Below are positions 20,066-30,373 of a DNA stretch of 64,000 nucleotides, in pieces; position 1 is the first letter of the stretch; each line of letters opens with the position of its first letter. The notes under the pieces were generated by a model. It ran no database searches. It worked only from the letters and a program-made list of their open reading frames with translations, and was not told where the DNA came from. This DNA is from Ahrensia sp. R2A130 (lineage in GTDB: Bacteria > Pseudomonadota > Alphaproteobacteria > Rhizobiales > Rhizobiaceae): positions 248,001 to 312,000 of the forward strand of contig NZ_AEEB01000003.1 in assembly GCF_000179775.1 (NCBI RefSeq), written 5' to 3'. Position numbers and translations under genes: made by a program.

Positions 20066-20347
20066 ATGAGCGAAACCATGCGCAGCAGCGCCGGGCTGGA
20101 TGCCCGCCGCAAACGGCTTCTTTTCCGCTCGTGGCATCGCGGTATGCGCGAGATGGACTATGTGCTCGGCACATTCGCAAATGCTGCAATCGAAGACATG
20201 AGCGATGAGCAACTGGCGGAGTTTGAAATGCTGATGCAGGTGCCGGATCCCGATATGTACAAATGGCTTTCCGGTACAATCGAGGTTCCGCCAAACTGGA
20301 ACAACGAAGTTGTGCGCCGCATCCGCAAGTTCCACGGCGCAGCTTGA
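20066..20347 (+). CDS. sdhE: Succinate dehydrogenase flavinylation factor SdhE (DUF339)
   Basis: A 93-aa all-helical cytoplasmic protein that promotes covalent attachment of FAD to SdhA. The diagnostic RGxxE motif is R25-G26-M27-R28-E29, within FRSWHRGMREMD, followed by acidic and aromatic residues PDPDMYKWL. It sits 9 bp upstream of mfd on the same strand; this recG/sdhE/mfd neighbourhood is usual in Hyphomicrobiales. Confidence 0.93.
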   Translation: MSETMRSSAGLDARRKRLLFRSWHRGMREMDYVLGTFANAAIEDMSDEQLAEFEMLMQVPDPDMYKWLSGTIEVPPNWNNEVVRRIRKFHGAA

Positions 20348-20356
20348 GTTCAACCC

Positions 20357-23300
20357 ATGACAACACCTGAAATCGCCCGCCTGAAAGGGCTGCTTGCCGA
20401 CCCCGGCACCATTCGTGTCGGTGCTGTACCGGATGGATACGAAGCGCAGGTGCTCGCGCAAATTTTGGCGTGGCAGCAGGAAAACGCGCCGGACCGCCCG
20501 TTGGTTTATATAGCCCGGGATGGCCAGCGCGCTGCTGATCTGGAACAGACGTTGCCGTTCTTTGCACCATGGGCAGAGATCGAACATCTGCCCGCATGGG
20601 ATTGCCTGCCTTACGACCGCGTATCGCCGTCTAACGACGTGCTGGCGAACCGTATCGCCACGCTGTCCGGTCTGGCTCGCGGTACGAAATCCGACAAGCC
20701 ACGACTGCTGACGCTGACGCCCAATTCCATAATGCAGCGCGTGCCGCCCAAGGCGTTCATGACGGAACAAGTGAAACGCATCGCGCCGGGTGGCCGGGTC
20801 GATATGGACGCGCTTATCATCTGGCTGTCCGGCAACGGTTTTGAACGCACGCCCACGGTGCGTGAAGCGGGGGAGTTCGCCGTGCGCGGCGGTATTCTCG
20901 ATCTTTACGCGCCTGGCACAGAAGCGCCCGTGCGGCTCGATTTCTTCGGTGACACGTTGGAAACGCTCCGCAGCTTCGACCCATCCACGCAACGCACATT
21001 GGCGCAGCTGAAAGAGCTGACGCTGGCCCCCATGAGCGAAGTGGTGCTTGAAAAATCCTCCATCGCCCGTTTCCGCACCAACTATCTGTCCACCTTTGGT
21101 GCTGCCACCCGTGACGATGCGCTTTACGAGGCCGTGTCCGAAGGTCGCCGGTATGCAGGTCTCGAACACTGGTTACCGCTGTTTTTCGACGGGCTGGAAA
21201 CCGTGTTCGATTATCTTCCGGACGCAATCTTCGTGGCCGATCTCACCCATGTTGAAGCGTTGGAACAGCGCTACGCCCAGATCGAAGACCATTACGAGGC
21301 CCGCCAGCGAGGCCTCGATGGCAGCGAAGATGGAGGCGCGCCCTACAAGCCGGTGAAGCCCGATCAGCTCTATCTGTCGCCACAGCTCATTCAGGCTGGT
21401 CTTCAAGCCCGTCAGCTCATCACGCTATCCGCCTTCGACGCACCGGACTTCAGCCAAGGCGAACGCGTCATCAATCTGCACGCTAAACAAGGCCGCAGTT
21501 TTGCCGCCGAACGCAGTGCGGGCAACGTCAATATCTTTCAGGCGCTCACCGACCACGCCGCGAATTTGCGCGCAGCCGGCAAGCGCGTTGCCATCGCCTC
21601 CTGGAGTGGCGGCGCACGGGACCGGCTGGTGCAGGTATTGGATGAGCACGGCCTGACCAACGTCAAAACCGTCGACAACATCGCAGAACTGGATGCGCTG
21701 AAAAAAGGCACCACGGGGCTCGCTGTTCTGAAAATAGAGCAGGGGATCGAAGACCCCGAACTGGCGATTATCGGGGAGCAGGATTTCCTTGGCGACCGGC
21801 TGGTCAAGCGCAACCGCAGCAAGCGCAAGGGCTCTGAAGTCCTGCAGGAAATTTCGTCGCTGTCGGCAGGCGATGTCGTTGTCCACGTCGATCACGGCAT
21901 CGCGCGTTTCCACGGCCTTGTCACCATCGAAGCAATGGGCGCGCCCCACGATTGTCTGGAGCTGCGCTACCACAACGAGGACAAGCTGTTCCTGCCGGTG
22001 GAGAATATCGAACTGCTGTCGCGCTACGGTAATTCCGACACGGAAGTGCAATTGGACCGTCTCGGCGGCGCGAACTGGCAGGCCCGCAAGGCCAAATTAA
22101 AGAAGCGCATTCTGGAAATGGCCGGTCAGTTGATCGCCATCGCCGCCGCCCGCCAGTTGAAAAAAGCCGACCCCATCCAACTGCCAGACGGTGTCTATGG
22201 CGAGTTTGCCGCAAAGTTTCCTTACGAGGAAACCGACGATCAGCTGAACGCCATCGACTCGGTTTTCGCAGACCTCGCATCCGGCCAACCCATGGACCGT
22301 TTGGTTTGCGGCGACGTCGGGTTCGGCAAGACGGAAGTTGCCCTGCGCGCAGCATTCCTCACCGCTATGTCGGGCAAGCAGGTGGCCGTCGTCGTGCCCA
22401 CCACACTGTTGTCGCGCCAGCACATGAAAACCTTCACCGAGCGTTTCCATGGTCTGCCCATCAAGATCGTGCAGGCCTCGCGGCTCGTCGGTTCAAAAGA
22501 CCTGTCGGCTGCAAAAGCTGCAGCGAAGGACGGCACCGCCGACATCATCATCGGCACCCATGCGCTGTTGGGCAAAAGCATCGAATTTAAGCGCCTCGGC
22601 CTGCTCATTATTGATGAGGAGCAGCATTTCGGCGTGAAGCATAAGGAGCGGTTGAAGGAGCTGAAAGCCGACGTTCACGTCCTCACACTGTCCGCCACAC
22701 CGATACCACGAACACTGCAACTGGCGCTTACGGGCGTCCGTGAGCTTTCGCTCATCACCACCGCGCCGGTGGACCGTATGGCGGTTCGCACCTTCGTCAT
22801 GCCCTTCGATGGCGTGGTTGTGCGAGAAGCGCTGCTACGCGAACGCTATCGCGGTGGCCAGAGCTTTTACGTCTGTCCGCGCCTAGCTGACATTCGCGGC
22901 CGCGAGGAATGGCTGGCTGAGCACGTGCCGGAATTGAAGGTCGCCGTCGCCCATGGCCAGATGCCTCCGGGCGAGTTGGAAGACGTGATGAACGCCTTCT
23001 ACGAGGGGCGTTACGATGTGCTTCTGTCCACCACAATCGTGGAATCCGGTCTCGATATTCCAACCGCCAACACCATGATCGTTCACCGAGCCGATATGTT
23101 CGGCCTGGCGCAGTTGTATCAGATGCGGGGCAGGGTTGGCCGGTCGAAAACCCGTGCGTATGCGCTGCTCACGCTGCCGCCGAAGAAGGTGCTCACCGCA
23201 ACGGCCCAACGTCGCCTCAAGGTCTTGCAGTCCCTCGACACGCTGGGCGCAGGCTTCCAGCTGGCCAGCCACGATCTCGACATTCGCGGTGCGGGCAACA

Positions 23301-23866
23301 TTCTTGGCGACGAACAATCCGGTCACGTCCGCGAGGTCGGCTACGAGCTTTATCAACAGATGCTGGAAGAGGCTGTGGCCGAGCTCAAAGAGGGCGGCGA
23401 AGCGGAAATGGACGGCAAGTGGTCGCCGACGATTTCCGTCGGCGCGACCGTCATGATTCCCGAAGGCTACGTGCCGGACCTCACCGTCCGCATGAGCCTC
23501 TATCGACGCTTGGCCGAGCTCGATACCGCGCAGGAAATCGATGCATTCGGCGCAGAGCTAATCGACCGCTTCGGCAAACTGCCAGAAGAGGTGGAGCATC
23601 TGCTCAAGATCGTCTTCGTGAAAGCGCTGTGCCGCAAGGCGAACATCGAAAAGCTGGATGCGGGGCCGAAAGGCGTCGTCGTGCAATTCCGCAACAAGGA
23701 ATTCGCGTCACCCGGCGATCTCATCACATGGATCGGCGAACAGGGCAGCACAGCCAAAATCCGTCCCGACCAGTCCATCGTGCTACAACGCGACTACCCG
23801 ACCCCTGATAAACGTTTGCGTGGTGCGGCGGTGATCGCTCAACAACTGGCGAAAATGGTGGCGTGA
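20357..23866 (+). CDS. mfd: Transcription-repair coupling factor
   Basis: An 1169-aa DNA translocase that removes stalled RNA polymerase and recruits UvrA. The UvrB-like N-terminal module is followed by an RNAP-interaction domain (about 490-570, with SLSAGDVVVHVDHGIARFHG). The RecG-like motor has Walker A GDVGFGKT (about 652-659) and DEEQHFG (about 752). The RecG-homologous TRG region is LYQMRGRVGRSKTRAYALL, and a C-terminal regulatory domain (about 1020-1130) completes it. Length and order are canonical. It is probably co-transcribed with sdhE. Confidence 0.98.
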   Translation: MTTPEIARLKGLLADPGTIRVGAVPDGYEAQVLAQILAWQQENAPDRPLVYIARDGQRAADLEQTLPFFAPWAEIEHLPAWDCLPYDRVSPSNDVLANRIATLSGLARGTKSDKPRLLTLTPNSIMQRVPPKAFMTEQVKRIAPGGRVDMDALIIWLSGNGFERTPTVREAGEFAVRGGILDLYAPGTEAPVRLDFFGDTLETLRSFDPSTQRTLAQLKELTLAPMSEVVLEKSSIARFRTNYLSTFGAATRDDALYEAVSEGRRYAGLEHWLPLFFDGLETVFDYLPDAIFVADLTHVEALEQRYAQIEDHYEARQRGLDGSEDGGAPYKPVKPDQLYLSPQLIQAGLQARQLITLSAFDAPDFSQGERVINLHAKQGRSFAAERSAGNVNIFQALTDHAANLRAAGKRVAIASWSGGARDRLVQVLDEHGLTNVKTVDNIAELDALKKGTTGLAVLKIEQGIEDPELAIIGEQDFLGDRLVKRNRSKRKGSEVLQEISSLSAGDVVVHVDHGIARFHGLVTIEAMGAPHDCLELRYHNEDKLFLPVENIELLSRYGNSDTEVQLDRLGGANWQARKAKLKKRILEMAGQLIAIAAARQLKKADPIQLPDGVYGEFAAKFPYEETDDQLNAIDSVFADLASGQPMDRLVCGDVGFGKTEVALRAAFLTAMSGKQVAVVVPTTLLSRQHMKTFTERFHGLPIKIVQASRLVGSKDLSAAKAAAKDGTADIIIGTHALLGKSIEFKRLGLLIIDEEQHFGVKHKERLKELKADVHVLTLSATPIPRTLQLALTGVRELSLITTAPVDRMAVRTFVMPFDGVVVREALLRERYRGGQSFYVCPRLADIRGREEWLAEHVPELKVAVAHGQMPPGELEDVMNAFYEGRYDVLLSTTIVESGLDIPTANTMIVHRADMFGLAQLYQMRGRVGRSKTRAYALLTLPPKKVLTATAQRRLKVLQSLDTLGAGFQLASHDLDIRGAGNILGDEQSGHVREVGYELYQQMLEEAVAELKEGGEAEMDGKWSPTISVGATVMIPEGYVPDLTVRMSLYRRLAELDTAQEIDAFGAELIDRFGKLPEEVEHLLKIVFVKALCRKANIEKLDAGPKGVVVQFRNKEFASPGDLITWIGEQGSTAKIRPDQSIVLQRDYPTPDKRLRGAAVIAQQLAKMVA

Positions 23867-23913
23867 TCCAAACCACTTGCCGACTCGCACTCATCGCGCC
23901 CATAAACGCCTAA

Positions 23914-25212
<1,299 letters not shown>

Positions 25213-25266
25213 TGTGAGGGCGGCTTGATAACCGCTCTTTAACCACACTGGCTGCAGGGTGCGGGC

Positions 25267-25587
25267 ATGGCTGTCCGCTCCCGCAAACGTCCACTCACCC
25301 GCTTCATCGCGCCTTTGGCGACCTTGATGATTCTCGGCTATTTCGGATTCCACGCTTTCAACGGCCAGTATGGCATCCGCGCTAAGATCGCCATGGATGT
25401 GCAGACCGCGAAGCTGGAAAAGAAGCTCGCACAACGCACCGCCGTCCGTGAAAAGCTGGAAGCGCGTGTCGCCATGTTGCGTGATGGCAATCTGGAAAAA
25501 GACATGGTCGACGAATACGTCCGCCGCCAGCTCAACATGGCGCGCGAAGACGAGATCGTGCTCATGAATCCGGAAAATCAACTATAG
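25267..25587 (+). CDS. ftsB: Septum formation initiator FtsB/DivIC
   Basis: A 106-aa single-pass inner-membrane division protein. The cytoplasmic start MAVRSRKRPL is positively charged, the membrane helix runs about 13-33 (FIAPLATLMILGYFGFHAFNG), and a periplasmic coiled coil follows (about 40-80, LEKKLAQRTAVREKLEARVAM) with DEYVRRQLNMARED, the FtsB/DivIC signature. It links FtsL and FtsQ and signals for septal peptidoglycan synthesis. Position between eno and pdhA is normal for alphaproteobacteria. Confidence 0.92.
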   Translation: MAVRSRKRPLTRFIAPLATLMILGYFGFHAFNGQYGIRAKIAMDVQTAKLEKKLAQRTAVREKLEARVAMLRDGNLEKDMVDEYVRRQLNMAREDEIVLMNPENQL

Positions 25588-25760
25588 CTGAAATATAGTT
25601 ATAATTTGAATTTGCAATACAAGTCATGCGCTTACATCAATTGTCGCATGCAAAAAACGGCATTGTGAAATGTCTCCATCCGTTTATGCTCGGCAACTGG
25701 GAGCCTGCTTGAAACGTATCGTACGTTTTGGCGTTCTCCCGTTGATGCAATCGAGAACGG
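25588..25760 (+). promoter_or_regulatory. Likely promoter region of the pyruvate dehydrogenase genes
   Basis: 173 bp, AT-rich in its first half, with TATAAT at 25600-25605 and no good -35 match. It is much longer than the other gaps of this cluster, which suggests that pdhA has its own promoter separate from eno-ftsB. Confidence 0.35.
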
Positions 25761-26822
25761 GTGTGCGCCTTGGCCAAAACCTCCACCGCAAAATCTTCAT
25801 CGAAATCGGTTCCCAAAGCGCCCAAAACGCCCAAGCCGATCGACTACGATAAGCAACAGGAACTCAATGCGTATCGCGAGATGTTGCTGATCCGTCGTTT
25901 TGAAGAGAAAGCCGGCCAGCTGTACGGCATGGGCTTCATCGGTGGTTTTTGTCACCTCTATATCGGGCAGGAAGCTGTCGTCACCGGCATGCAGGCCGCG
26001 CTTATCGAGGGCGATCAGGCGATCACCGCCTATCGCGATCACGGCCATATGCTGGCTTGCGGCATGGACCCCAAGGGCATCATGGCAGAGCTGACAGGCC
26101 GCGAAGGTGGCTACAGCCGCGGCAAAGGCGGCTCCATGCACATGTTCTCGAAAGAGAAGAATTTCTACGGCGGCCACGGTATTGTTGGCGCGCAGGTTTC
26201 GCTTGGCACCGGCCTCGCCTTCAACAACAAATACACCGAAAACGGCAACGTCTCCTGCACCTATTTTGGTGACGGCGCATCGAACCAGGGCCAGGTTTAC
26301 GAGAGCTTCAACATGGCAAAGCTCTGGGATTTGCCGGTGATCTACATCATCGAAAACAACCGCTATGCTATGGGCACCGCCGTACACCGTTCGTCCGCGC
26401 TAACCGATTTCTCCAAGCGCGGTTGCTCGTTCAACATCCCCGGCATCGAAGTCGATGGTATGGACGTCCGCGCCGTGCAGGCCGCTGGTGAGCTGGCAGC
26501 CGACTGGTGTCGCTCCGGCCACGGCCCGATCATTCTCGACATGCAGACCTACCGCTATCGCGGCCACTCCATGTCCGATCCGGCCAAATATCGTTCGAAA
26601 GACGAAGTGCAGAAGATGCGGGCTGAAAATGACCCCATCGAGCGCGTAAAAGCCCGTATGGCCGAAAAGAAATGGGCCGATGAAGACGAGCTGAAGGCCA
26701 TCGACAAGGAAGTCCGCGCCATCGTCGCAGAAGCTGCCGATTTCGCCCAGACGAACCCGGAACCCGATCCGTCCGAATTGTGGACCGACATACTCATTCC
26801 CACCGACGGGGAGGCTGCATAG
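25761..26822 (+). CDS. pdhA: Pyruvate dehydrogenase E1 component, alpha subunit
   Basis: A 353-aa thiamine-diphosphate-dependent subunit that decarboxylates pyruvate together with PdhB. The TPP/Mg motif is FGDGASNQGQVYESFN to IIENN; RYRGHSMSDPAKYRSKDEV matches the loop phosphorylated in eukaryotic homologues. The first 25 residues are Lys/Ser/Pro-rich, as in rhizobial PdhA. Start choice is uncertain: GTG 25761, or TTG 25770 giving MAKTSTAKS, which looks more like relatives; GAGAACGG precedes both. pdhB starts directly after the stop codon. Confidence 0.95.
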   Translation: MCALAKTSTAKSSSKSVPKAPKTPKPIDYDKQQELNAYREMLLIRRFEEKAGQLYGMGFIGGFCHLYIGQEAVVTGMQAALIEGDQAITAYRDHGHMLACGMDPKGIMAELTGREGGYSRGKGGSMHMFSKEKNFYGGHGIVGAQVSLGTGLAFNNKYTENGNVSCTYFGDGASNQGQVYESFNMAKLWDLPVIYIIENNRYAMGTAVHRSSALTDFSKRGCSFNIPGIEVDGMDVRAVQAAGELAADWCRSGHGPIILDMQTYRYRGHSMSDPAKYRSKDEVQKMRAENDPIERVKARMAEKKWADEDELKAIDKEVRAIVAEAADFAQTNPEPDPSELWTDILIPTDGEAA

Positions 26823-28259
26823 ATGGCGACCGAAATTCTCATGCCCGCGCTTTCTCCAACGATGGAAGAAGGCACTCTGGCCAAATGGCTCGTTAAAGAA
26901 GGCGACAACATTGCCGCTGGTGACGTGATTGCCGAAATCGAAACCGACAAGGCCACGATGGAAGTCGAAGCTGTCGACGAAGGTATCGTGGCAAAGCTCT
27001 CTGTCGAAGCTGGCACCGAAGGCGTGAAAGTGAACGCAGTTATCGCTGTGCTGGCCGACGAAGGTGAAAGCGCAGAAGATGCTGCTGCCGCACCTTCCAA
27101 GACCAAACCTGCCGATGCAGGCAAGACGACATCCGTAAAGCCGGAAGCCGATGAAGTCGCCGATGGCGCGCTCGACGGTGACATGGCCGACCGCCGCGTC
27201 CCTGCTGAAGGCAAAGTGCGCCCCGAGCCCAAAGCCGCTGCCCGTATGTCGGACCCGGACATTCCAGAAGGCACCGAAATGGTCTCCACCACTGTGCGTG
27301 AAGCCTTGCGCGACGCCATGGCAGAAGAAATGCGCGCCGACGAGCGCGTCTTCGTCATGGGCGAAGAGGTTGCCGAGTACCAAGGCGCTTACAAAATTAC
27401 TCAAGGCCTCCTCGACGAGTTCGGCGGAAAGCGCGTCATCGACACGCCCATCACCGAGCATGGCTTCGCCGGTATCGGTGTCGGCGCGGCCATGGCTGGT
27501 CTGCGTCCTGTCATCGAATTCATGACCTTCAACTTCGCTATGCAGGCCATCGATCAGATCGTGAACTCTGCCGCCAAGACGCTTTACATGTCCGGCGGCC
27601 AGATGGGCGCACCAATGGTCTTCCGCGGCCCCAATGGCGCGGCCGCCCGCGTCGGCGCGCAGCACAGCCAGTGTTACGCAGCCTGGTACGGCCATATTCC
27701 CGGTCTCAAAGTCATCGCTCCATATGGCGCGGCAGACGCAAAAGGCCTGCTGAAAGCAGCCATCCGCGATCCCAATCCTGTCGTGTTCCTCGAGAACGAA
27801 ATCATGTACGGCCAGTCCTTTGACGTGCCGAAGATGGATGATTTCGTCCTCCCCATCGGCAAGGCCCGCATCCACAAACAGGGTGCCGACGTTACCTTCG
27901 TGACCTTCGGCATCGGCATGAAATACGCTATCGAAGCCGCCACAGAACTCGACGGCATGGGCATTGACGTGGAGATCATCGATCTTCGCACCATCCGCCC
28001 CATGGATATCGAAACGGTCGTTGAATCGGTGAAGAAGACCAATCGCTGTATCACCATCGAAGAGGGTTTCCCGCAATCCGGTATCGGTGCGGAAATCTCC
28101 GCCCAGATCATGGAGAACGCTTTCGATTATCTGGATGCGCCCGTTATCCGCATCACCGGCAAAGACGTGCCGATGCCTTACGCGGCAAACTTGGAAAAGC
28201 TTGCGCTTCCCAATGTCGGCGAAATCATCGAGGCGGCAAAAGCCGTCACCTATAAGTAG
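26823..28259 (+). CDS. pdhB: Pyruvate dehydrogenase E1 component, beta subunit with N-terminal lipoyl domain
   Basis: A 478-aa subunit. Residues 1-80 form a lipoyl domain ([22 protein letters not shown]) with the lipoylated lysine in [15 protein letters not shown]; residues 80-140 are an Ala/Lys/Glu linker; residues about 150-478 are the transketolase-like E1 beta domain ([34 protein letters not shown]). A lipoyl domain fused to E1 beta is a known trait of many alphaproteobacterial complexes. It abuts pdhA with no spacer. Confidence 0.97.
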   Translation: MATEILMPALSPTMEEGTLAKWLVKEGDNIAAGDVIAEIETDKATMEVEAVDEGIVAKLSVEAGTEGVKVNAVIAVLADEGESAEDAAAAPSKTKPADAGKTTSVKPEADEVADGALDGDMADRRVPAEGKVRPEPKAAARMSDPDIPEGTEMVSTTVREALRDAMAEEMRADERVFVMGEEVAEYQGAYKITQGLLDEFGGKRVIDTPITEHGFAGIGVGAAMAGLRPVIEFMTFNFAMQAIDQIVNSAAKTLYMSGGQMGAPMVFRGPNGAAARVGAQHSQCYAAWYGHIPGLKVIAPYGAADAKGLLKAAIRDPNPVVFLENEIMYGQSFDVPKMDDFVLPIGKARIHKQGADVTFVTFGIGMKYAIEAATELDGMGIDVEIIDLRTIRPMDIETVVESVKKTNRCITIEEGFPQSGIGAEISAQIMENAFDYLDAPVIRITGKDVPMPYAANLEKLALPNVGEIIEAAKAVTYK

Positions 28260-28268
28260 GCCGCGCCC

Positions 28269-28610
28269 GTGGCCTCCTTTCCCCCGCTGGACGTGAACCG
28301 CGCAAAATATGACCGCTTCCGCGAAGCGGTCGTCATCCCCTGTGGCAGTGACCAGTTAGCCATTTGCCATGATGCACTTGAAGAGTTTGTCGGACGCAGG
28401 CTGACCAAAGAAGAAGCGCTGGAGGCGGCAATCGCAGACCAAGCCACATTGCGCGCCGTCGCCAACGCCACCCCCGCCCACGACAACGTCATCACCGTGA
28501 CGCGCACCATCCTGTCCGCGCGATCCTGGGATGCCGCACCCTATGACGATGGCCCGGAAGATTCCGGACCCATCTATCTCGAAGCCGTAAACGGGAGCCT
28601 CACCCGATGA
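28269..28610 (+). CDS. DUF5076 protein encoded between pdhB and pdhC
   Basis: A 113-aa soluble protein starting at GTG, 9 bp after pdhB, whose stop overlaps the pdhC start by 4 bp (ATGA). It has a beta-rich start with [19 protein letters not shown] and a helix with [22 protein letters not shown] match it to DUF5076, a small family found in this position in Hyphomicrobiales. The coupling suggests a role with the pyruvate dehydrogenase complex, but nothing in the sequence shows one. Confidence 0.7.
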   Translation: MASFPPLDVNRAKYDRFREAVVIPCGSDQLAICHDALEEFVGRRLTKEEALEAAIADQATLRAVANATPAHDNVITVTRTILSARSWDAAPYDDGPEDSGPIYLEAVNGSLTR

Positions 28611-29953
28611 GCGTGAACATAACCATGCCAGCCCTTTCCCCCACCATGGAGGAGGGCAACCTCGCCAAATGGCTCGTGAAAGAAGGCGACACCGTTTCCG
28701 CAGGCGACGTGATCGCCGAGATCGAAACGGATAAGGCTACCATGGAAGTGGAAGCCGTGGACGAAGGTGTTGTCGCCAAGCTGATGGTTCCTGCCGGTAC
28801 CGAAGGCGTGAAAGTGAACGCCGTGATCGCAGTGCTGGCGGAAGAAGGGGAAGACGCCTCCGATATCGACGCGCCACAAAATGCGGCTACTGAAAAGCCT
28901 GCCGAAACGCCCCATGCCGATGACGACCCGAAAACCGCGCCCGCTCCTGTGATCGCAGAAAAAAGCGCTAACGACGCCAAGGGCCATGGCAAGCCGGACG
29001 TCTCCGCAACGTCCGCAAAACGTGCTGATGGCGAACGTATTTTCGCAACACCTCTTGCTCGCCGGATTGCAGAACAAAAAGGCGTCGATCTTGCCTCCAT
29101 TTCCGGCTCCGGCCCGCGTGGACGTATCGTCAAAGCCGACGTCGAAAACGCGCAGCCCGGCGCCGCGACGAAAGCCGCAGCAAGTGGCCAGACGGTTTCC
29201 CGCGCTTCCGGCATGTCCGACGATCAAGTTCTCGCGCTCTATGATGCCGATGCCTACGAGAAGAAACCTCACGACGGCATGCGGAAGGTCATCGCCGAAC
29301 GCCTGACCGAAAGCGCCCAGACCATCCCGTCTTATTTCGTGACGATGGAATGCGAACTCGATGCATTGCTCGCGCTGCGTGCGCAAATAAACGCTGGTGC
29401 GCCGGACGTCGACGGCAAGCCTGCCTTCAAAATTTCGGTCAATGACTTCATCGTCAAAGCCATGGCTCACGCGCTGCAGGCCGTACCGATGTCCAACGTT
29501 TCGTGGACCAGCACCGACCGCATCTATCACAAGCATTCCGATGTTGGCGTTGCGGTTGCGGTCGAAGACGGCCTGTTCACACCCATCGTTCGCAAGGCAG
29601 AAACCAAATCTCTGTCCGTTATCTCTGCCGAGGTGAAGGACATGGCTGGCCGTGCGCGCAGCAAGAAGTTGAAGCCGGAAGAATATCAGGGCGGCTCCAC
29701 CGCCGTGTCCAATCTCGGCATGTTCGGCGTGCGCGAATTCACATCCATCATCAACCCGCCTCACGCTTCCATCGTGTCGATTGGCGCGGGCGAGAAAAAG
29801 GCTGTCGTGAAGTCTGATGGCACCATCGGCGCAGCGACGTTGATGGCGGCAACGTTTGCTTTCGACCACCGCGCTATCGACGGTGCCTTGGGTGCGGAAC
29901 TGGCAAGCGCGTTCAAGCGCTACATCGAGAATCCGACGGCGATGCTGGTCTAA
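28607..29953 (+). CDS. pdhC: Dihydrolipoamide acetyltransferase (pyruvate dehydrogenase E2)
   Basis: A 448-aa core subunit that moves acetyl groups to CoA. The lipoyl domain (1-80, [15 protein letters not shown]) is nearly identical to that of PdhB. An Ala/Pro/Asp linker is followed by the peripheral subunit-binding domain (about 140-178, [31 protein letters not shown] given here by its ends R140 and I170). The catalytic domain (about 220-448) ends with [16 protein letters not shown], containing the active-site His/Asp pair. A single lipoyl domain is present. Confidence 0.97.
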   Translation: MSVNITMPALSPTMEEGNLAKWLVKEGDTVSAGDVIAEIETDKATMEVEAVDEGVVAKLMVPAGTEGVKVNAVIAVLAEEGEDASDIDAPQNAATEKPAETPHADDDPKTAPAPVIAEKSANDAKGHGKPDVSATSAKRADGERIFATPLARRIAEQKGVDLASISGSGPRGRIVKADVENAQPGAATKAAASGQTVSRASGMSDDQVLALYDADAYEKKPHDGMRKVIAERLTESAQTIPSYFVTMECELDALLALRAQINAGAPDVDGKPAFKISVNDFIVKAMAHALQAVPMSNVSWTSTDRIYHKHSDVGVAVAVEDGLFTPIVRKAETKSLSVISAEVKDMAGRARSKKLKPEEYQGGSTAVSNLGMFGVREFTSIINPPHASIVSIGAGEKKAVVKSDGTIGAATLMAATFAFDHRAIDGALGAELASAFKRYIENPTAMLV

Positions 29954-29970
29954 AGGTGACCTCTGTAGCC

Positions 29971-30261
29971 TCAATCGGTGGCGGGCGCAGCTTCGGGTTG
30001 CGGCGCACCGGGAAGCGAGGGATCGCGGGGTTCGAACTCGCTCTCTTTCAGGTCGTTCAAAACGATGGCGCGTTGCTCGGCCAGGAATATCGTGGCGAAA
30101 CCGAAAGCAACTGCTGCAATGGCCAGCAAGACGAGGCGCATCCAGATCGGGCGCGCGTACATTTTCAACCCGTTCCAAACCACCGCAGTGGCGAACACCA
30201 TGGCGATAATCAAAACGATCGACGAATAGCCGAGGCTGGCGAAAGCGGAGAAGAAATCCAT
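29971..30261 (-). CDS. Small two-helix membrane protein antisense to the pdh cluster
   Basis: A 96-aa protein with two hydrophobic helices (about 8-33, LGYSSIVLIIAMVFATAVVWNG; about 40-62, MRLVLLAIAAVAFGFATIFLA) and a Pro/Glu-rich C-terminal tail. It fills the 420-bp space between pdhC and lpdA on the opposite strand, without overlapping either. I do not recognise a family. A sensible membrane topology with charged flanks and a fitted position support a real gene. Confidence 0.6.
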   Translation of the reverse strand: MDFFSAFASLGYSSIVLIIAMVFATAVVWNGLKMYARPIWMRLVLLAIAAVAFGFATIFLAEQRAIVLNDLKESEFEPRDPSLPGAPQPEAAPATD

Positions 30262-30373
30262 CGAAGAACTCGCAATGCGGACATGTGGTTTGCACGCGGG
30301 TTAGCGGGCGCAGGCGAACTGCACAAGGTGGCGTTTCGCCAAGCGCGCACACGAATTCATATGAGGGACCATC

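Noticed and set aside
19597..20112. A 171-aa start for the MliC-like protein
   Set aside because: The extra N-terminus overlaps sdhE and the putative shared promoter region, and would hide the signal peptide.
20027..21169. A 380-codon minus-strand frame over sdhE and mfd
   Set aside because: Antisense to two well-supported genes, no start signal or domain.
26400..28076. A 558-codon minus-strand frame antisense to pdhA/pdhB
   Set aside because: Same cause: shadow of the plus-strand coding sequence, no family features.
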